Shown here in pieces: positions 6,037 to 9,175 of a DNA stretch of 9,175 nt. A program made the position numbers and the translations under genes. The stretch's first letter is position 1; each line of letters starts with the position of its first letter. The DNA lies in NCBI GenBank assembly GCA_903859795.1, contig CAIOOC010000509.1, forward strand, positions 1 to 9,175, read 5' to 3'. The DNA comes from an uncultured Bacteroidia bacterium. GTDB taxonomy: Bacteria; Bacteroidota; Bacteroidia; Bacteroidales; Prolixibacteraceae. The notes under the pieces were generated by a model, which saw only the letters and a program-made list of their open reading frames with translations, ran no database searches and was not told the origin of the DNA.

Positions 6037-7371
6037 ATGGCAACTTTTACTATTTCTATCCAAAAACACCAGAAAAGATTAGACGGGAAATACCCCGTTT
6101 CAATCCGACTGACAATCAAACGAAAACTTACTTACCTCAAAACGGAATATTATGTCGGGGAAAAACAAATTGACAAGGACTACAATTTAAAAGACCGCTT
6201 TTTGATCCGACTATTAAATCAAAAGATTGAGCTTTACGAAGACATTATAATAAAGAAGTTGGGCAAAAAGGTTGATCTGTATTCTCCTACCGAGCTGAAG
6301 GAATATTTGATCAAAGCAGCAAAGCCTGGAAGTGATGAAACAATTGATTTTGTCGCATTTTCACGCACACATATTGAAAAAATAAAACCAAAACAGAAAT
6401 CAAGAGCCGGCGTACTCCAAAGAACTGTAAATTCATTTGTAGACTATTTTGGACGCGACCGGATATCCATTTCAGAAATAACATCAAAGATCCTGGCAGA
6501 ATACCAGGAATACCTCTTAAACCCCCGGACGATTATAAGATTGAATCAACACGGCAAAGAAGTTACTTACAATAAACCAGCATGCATATCTGCGGGTGTT
6601 CATGACTACATGGGTAATATCCGCACACTTTTCAATGCGGCCAAGAAGGAATTCAATGATGATGACAAAGGTGAAATGCGAATTATTCACAATCCGTTCA
6701 GTAATTACGAAATTCCCAAAAAGAAAACTACACAACACCGCAATCTGGATGTACAATCAGTACGGTCTATAATTAGTTGTCCGGACATCGCGGTTTCCGG
6801 CTCTCATGGAACCAATCGAGGTAATCTAGCCAGAGATGTATTTGCACTTAGTTTCTTCCTGGTGGGAATGAATACTGTTGATCTATACAAGGTTGATAAT
6901 TATAAGGCCGGACGACTAAATTATCAAAGATCAAAAACTGAAGATCGTAGAGAAGATAGTGCACTTATCTCCATTAAGGTGGAGCCGGAAATTAAACCTT
7001 TGATGGAGAAATACAAAGACCGGACAGGCAACAAGGTATTCTGTTTTTACCAAATGTACTCCACTCAGGAAATTTTCAATACAGCCATCAACAAAGGATT
7101 AAAACAGATTGCTGAAACGCTAAAACTGGATATACAATTAAGCACCTATTTCGCCCGGCATAGTTGGGCCACAATTGCCCGGAACGATTGCAAAATAAGC
7201 AAGGATGATGTTCATCTTGCCCTAAATCATGTCGACGAAGGGCTTAAGGTTACGGACCTTTATATTGCTAAAGATTGGACCCACATTGATAATGCTAACA
7301 GAAAAGTTATTGATTTCCTTTTCCCCAAGGCTAAAAAGGTTAAAGCTGAAAAATCAAAACAAAGTAATTAA
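6037..7371 (+). CDS. Tyrosine recombinase / integrase
   Basis: This 444-aa site-specific recombinase inserts and excises the element next to tRNA-Pro. The N-terminal 95 residues look like the Bacteroidota arm-DNA-binding domain (SIQKHQKRLDGKYPVSIRLT). A SAM-like core-binding domain spans about 103-210 and the catalytic domain about 235-430. Visible active-site residues are K300 (RSKT), R374-H375 (YFARHSWAT), H398 (LNHVD) and the nucleophile Y409 (TDLYI). The first arginine position appears to be N279 (GMNTVDLY) and the box-II histidine position is Y371, as in many Bacteroidota integrases. The ATG at 6037 is chosen because the upstream open frame from a TTG at 5914 runs through the 11-bp DNA repeats and gives repetitive nonsense. 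The gene converges on the repressor with 34 bp between stops. Confidence 0.93.
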   Translation: MATFTISIQKHQKRLDGKYPVSIRLTIKRKLTYLKTEYYVGEKQIDKDYNLKDRFLIRLLNQKIELYEDIIIKKLGKKVDLYSPTELKEYLIKAAKPGSDETIDFVAFSRTHIEKIKPKQKSRAGVLQRTVNSFVDYFGRDRISISEITSKILAEYQEYLLNPRTIIRLNQHGKEVTYNKPACISAGVHDYMGNIRTLFNAAKKEFNDDDKGEMRIIHNPFSNYEIPKKKTTQHRNLDVQSVRSIISCPDIAVSGSHGTNRGNLARDVFALSFFLVGMNTVDLYKVDNYKAGRLNYQRSKTEDRREDSALISIKVEPEIKPLMEKYKDRTGNKVFCFYQMYSTQEIFNTAINKGLKQIAETLKLDIQLSTYFARHSWATIARNDCKISKDDVHLALNHVDEGLKVTDLYIAKDWTHIDNANRKVIDFLFPKAKKVKAEKSKQSN

Positions 7372-7405
7372 TTTGAGCAGTTCCTCACCAGTCAGATTGA
7401 CATTA

Positions 7406-8071
7406 CTACAAAATAGCAGTTTTCGATATTACTGCTTTGATTATATAAACCTTGTAAATATTTGACAAGTGGAATTCTTTAGGTTCATACCGGGGATTCT
7501 CACTGGCAAGAATCCAGTGCTCTGCATCATTCCCTTTCCTGATGTATTTTAAATAGGCCTCTCCATCAGCCATAAGGATCATATAGGCATAACCGTACAT
7601 CACGAAATCCTTTCCAATCTCCTTAATACCGATTATCTCTCCACTACAATATTTGGGATCCATCGAATCACCAAACACATTAATGAATGCCTCGGCATCA
7701 ACATTCGGAATACATACCGGTACGCTATAACTGATGCTGTTTTCGGTCAGGAAATCAAGGCCGGCACTTGCATTTACCTCCGGAAAATATGGAATCGTGT
7801 GCAACTTTTCAGTTTGTTCAGAGTCAGCCTGAATTTGGTTGTAGGTATCCATAGTCATCCCGCCCTTTCCCGTTAAGAGCCATTCATCTGAAATATCAAT
7901 AAAAGCAAATGCAATACCCTGAATAACATTCATTCCCGGGCCTTTCTTGTTATTCAATACCTCGTTGACTGTCGTATATGAGACGCCAATCTTATCAGCA
8001 AAGTCCTTCTGATTTAGACCACTATAAATCTGAACATCCTTTACCCGCTTGTTAATCTCAAAATCAGACAT
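7406..8071 (-). CDS. CI/LexA-type phage repressor (XRE HTH plus S24 peptidase)
   Basis: This 221-aa protein has an XRE-type helix-turn-helix at about residues 6-60 (GLNQKDFADKIGVSYTTVNEVLN). A linker follows, then a LexA-like S24 self-cleaving domain at about 92-215. The expected cut site is A103-G104 (NASAG). The catalytic pair is S136 (GDSMDP) and K175 (YLKYI), with spacings close to those of LexA and lambda CI. It should hold the element quiescent by binding the switch region upstream of its own start and be inactivated by RecA-dependent self-cleavage during DNA damage. It is transcribed leftward, divergent from the early genes and convergent with the integrase. The start is the first ATG after the operator region. 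Its role as the element's master repressor is inferred from domain order and position. Confidence 0.92.
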   Translation of the reverse strand: MSDFEINKRVKDVQIYSGLNQKDFADKIGVSYTTVNEVLNNKKGPGMNVIQGIAFAFIDISDEWLLTGKGGMTMDTYNQIQADSEQTEKLHTIPYFPEVNASAGLDFLTENSISYSVPVCIPNVDAEAFINVFGDSMDPKYCSGEIIGIKEIGKDFVMYGYAYMILMADGEAYLKYIRKGNDAEHWILASENPRYEPKEFHLSNIYKVYIIKAVISKTAIL

Positions 8072-8086
8072 TGTATTTATATTAAT

Positions 8087-8118
8087 TATTTATAACGCTT
8101 TTGTTAGTAAAAACAAAA
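8087..8118 (-). promoter_or_regulatory. Candidate repressor promoter
   Basis: On the minus strand TTTTG (8118-8114) as -33 and TATAAATA (8094-8087) as a partial -7 are separated by 19 bp. The -7 only keeps the TAnn part of the consensus. A 7-bp-arm dyad, TTTTGTT at 8099-8105 with AACAAAA at 8112-8118, covers the -33 and spacer, which fits autoregulation by the repressor. Confidence 0.4.
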
Positions 8119-8151
8119 CGCTTTTATTGTATTTTAAATTCGCTTAGGTTT
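8094..8151. promoter_or_regulatory. Operator-like triple repeat in the lysogeny switch region
   Basis: Three related sites share CGCTT and a trailing TT. They lie at 8094-8105 (AACGCTTTTGTT), 8117-8128 (AACGCTTTTATT) and, more weakly, 8139-8150 (TTCGCTTAGGTT). Starts are 23 and 22 bp apart, about two helical turns, so all face the same side of the DNA. They sit between and over the divergent repressor and early promoters, like a lambda-type operator set. The repressor encoded at 7406-8071 is the likely binder. Confidence 0.55.
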
Positions 8152-8158
8152 ATATTTG
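8127..8158 (+). promoter_or_regulatory. Early rightward promoter
   Basis: TTG at 8127-8129 (-33) and TATATTTG at 8151-8158 (-7, exact TAnnTTTG) are separated by 21 bp. Transcription should start near 8165 and reads into the small early genes. The second and third operator-like repeats overlap this promoter, so repression by the CI-type protein is likely. Confidence 0.62.
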
Positions 8159-8181
8159 CAACTCAAACAAAAATATATTTA

Positions 8182-8376
8182 ATGAAAGCAAATGCCTTCC
8201 AGGGAGAGTTTTCAAAAAACTCCCTTTCTGAATTAATACCGCTGTCAAGAGCCGGACTATCCCCTACCCTTTCAAGTGCTGTGATAATGAAAAAAATTTC
8301 TCATTTTATAGTTCAAAATGGTCGGATTTATTCTAAAAACAGAACCATCAATTTGGGTTCCAAGGGATTTACTTAA
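8182..8376 (+). CDS. Hypothetical 64-aa early protein
   Basis: I do not recognise this product. It is a basic, Ser-rich 64-aa protein without a signal peptide or membrane segment, and no clear helix-turn-helix is seen. The ATG at 8182 follows the early promoter by about 24 bases and has an A-rich leader typical of Bacteroidota. It is the first gene of the rightward early run, 76 bp ahead of the next. The position would suit an anti-repressor or Cro-like switch protein, but nothing in the sequence proves that. It may also be a spurious frame in a longer leader. Confidence 0.45.
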   Translation: MKANAFQGEFSKNSLSELIPLSRAGLSPTLSSAVIMKKISHFIVQNGRIYSKNRTINLGSKGFT

Positions 8377-8452
8377 TTGAAAAAATGTGTCTCGAATCAG
8401 TAATCTCATGTTTCAAAAGTAAACAAGTAAACACTTAAATACAATACTATAA

Positions 8453-8679
8453 ATGGTACATAAAGTAAATTTCAAAAGAGCCTTCGGAAAACTTAAAGTC
8501 AAAGAAGCACCAATCGTCAAGGAAACGATCATGAAACGCTGCCAATGGTCACATCAGACCTTTAGTCATAAAAAGAAGGGAAACGAGGTTTTAGTCCGGA
8601 AGAAACCGATGTAGTCGAAATGACATTCCGCGCTTTTGGAATTGATGCCTGGAGTGGCGAAGATATATTAACAGCTTAA
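8453..8679 (+). CDS. Small HTH-like early regulator split by a -1 frameshift
   Basis: Frame 0 from ATG 8453 gives 53 residues, ending at TAG 8612-8614. The part after residue 44 (EVLVRKKPM) looks unlike a natural protein. A -1 shift at G GGA AAC (8578-8584) continues as RGFSPEETDVVEMTFRAFG and on through IDAWSGEDILTA to TAA 8677-8679, for a 75-aa product. The joined protein looks coherent. WSHQTFSHKKKGNRGFSP followed by an EE-V-E-F--FGID helix resembles the recognition helix region of small Cro-like or phage XRE proteins. Position in the early operon agrees. Whether the shift is programmed, a mutation or a sequencing error cannot be decided here. Coordinates cover the joined frame. Confidence 0.55.
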
Positions 8680-8689
8680 AAGGCCAGGA

Positions 8690-8932
8690 ATGCAAACACA
8701 AATCATAACCAAGACAGAAGACCGTGTAATCAGGCTCAAACTGCAGGGATTGAGCAGAAAAGAGATTGCGGAGCTTACCGGTCGTTCTACTGGAACTATA
8801 CAACGGCATTTCCAAAATGTTTATGTAAAACTTCAGATCCAAAACGAAATAGAACTATACAACTGGTACGCCGAGAACATTCTGGATATCAATATTCGCA
8901 AAATGTTGCAAACTGAAGCTCTGTGCCTATAG
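8690..8932 (+). CDS. Small LuxR/GerE-type helix-turn-helix protein
   Basis: This 80-aa protein is almost entirely a LuxR-type HTH. Residues 8-60 fit the pattern EDRVIRLKLQGLSRKEIA, ELTGRSTGTIQRH, then FQNVYVKLQIQNEIEL, which matches the usual G-S-KEIA, S--T---H--N-Y-KL-I-N layout of that domain. No sensor or receiver domain is attached. It lies 10 bases after the shifted frame's stop of the preceding gene, in the same direction, so it belongs to the early transcript. It probably regulates element genes. Target and signal are unknown. The C-terminal 20 residues have no recognisable role. Confidence 0.75.
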   Translation: MQTQIITKTEDRVIRLKLQGLSRKEIAELTGRSTGTIQRHFQNVYVKLQIQNEIELYNWYAENILDINIRKMLQTEALCL

Positions 8933-9062
8933 ATAAAATTCTGACGAGAATCTCTCACTGATGATATTAACACTGGCAAATTAAGCTCAACAGCGAAAGT
9001 CAGGCAAACTGAACAATACCAAAGGTCTTAATTAAAAAATCGCATTTAAAACAATTCGTTTT

Positions 9063-9175
9063 ATGACTTACCACCTTGAAGAAAAACACCTCAAAGACCT
9101 GTTGGCTGATGCTGTTGCAATCGGTTTCAAAAAAGGACTAATGACTGCGACATTTTCTGAAACCAAACTTAAACC
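9063..9175 (+). CDS. Start of a small element gene, cut by window edge
   Basis: Frame open from ATG 9063 to the window end, 37 codons seen (MTYHLEEKHLKDLLADAVAIGFKK and on). The helical start, with a hydrophobic-basic pattern (LKDLLADAVAIGFKKGL), is like small Bacteroidota phage proteins that begin with such a helix ahead of an excisionase-like HTH, but too little is visible to name it. A 6-bp inverted repeat (TAAAAC/GTTTTA, 9047-9063) runs into the start codon. The 130-bp gap before it shows no clear TAnnTTTG promoter. Confidence 0.5.
   Translation, partial: MTYHLEEKHLKDLLADAVAIGFKKGLMTATFSETKLK

Noticed and set aside
8938..8951. Small stem ATTCT-GACG-AGAAT after the LuxR-type gene as a terminator
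   Set aside because: Five A/T-rich pairs and no T run follow it; chance is a sufficient explanation.
9047..9063. TAAAAC/GTTTTA inverted repeat at the start of the last gene as an operator
   Set aside because: A 6-bp A/T-rich dyad is common by chance and no second copy or promoter was found beside it.

Overview
The window looks like chromosomal DNA of a Bacteroidota species, probably Bacteroidales or a relative. Several start regions carry the Bacteroidota promoter form TAnnTTTG with an upstream TTG or TTTG at about -33. Genes lack obvious Shine-Dalgarno sequences and have A/T-rich leaders. The integrase is of the Bacteroidota arm-binding tyrosine recombinase type. No genus can be named from the sequence alone.

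Positions 1-3485 form an L-rhamnose use region. On the minus strand, in transcription order, lie rhaT (proton symporter), rhaM (mutarotase, ATGA overlap with rhaT) and rhaA (isomerase, cut by the window edge). Together they import L-rhamnose, interconvert its anomers and isomerise it to L-rhamnulose; kinase and aldolase genes are not in the window. Divergent from rhaT is a zinc-dependent polyol-type dehydrogenase. The 221-bp divergent spacer holds a perfect 12-bp inverted repeat pair and a 10-bp direct repeat pair, which look like regulator sites. A gene-free stretch (3486-3997) has an 18-bp perfect hairpin and two degenerate REP-like palindromes. It is followed on the minus strand by a secreted GH172 (DUF2961) glycosidase and an unrecognised 115-aa protein.

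At 5717-5790 is a complete tRNA-Pro(CGG) with its own promoter and terminator. It appears to be the attachment point of an integrated element (temperate phage or similar) that fills the rest of the window and runs off the right edge. The element starts with a tyrosine recombinase (6037-7371) preceded by a striking array of 11-bp repeats. Convergent to it is a LexA/CI-type repressor (XRE helix-turn-helix plus S24 self-cleaving domain). Across a divergent switch region with three spaced operator-like repeats lies a rightward set of small early genes: an unrecognised 64-aa protein, a small Cro-like or HTH-like gene broken into two frames exactly at a G GGA AAC slippery heptamer, a short LuxR-type HTH protein, and the start of another small gene.

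The layout (tRNA, integrase, repressor, divergent early operon) is that of a lysogeny module. The most interesting unexplained signals are the helically phased 11-bp array in the integrase leader, the possible programmed -1 frameshift in the early regulator, and the operator layouts in the two divergent regions.
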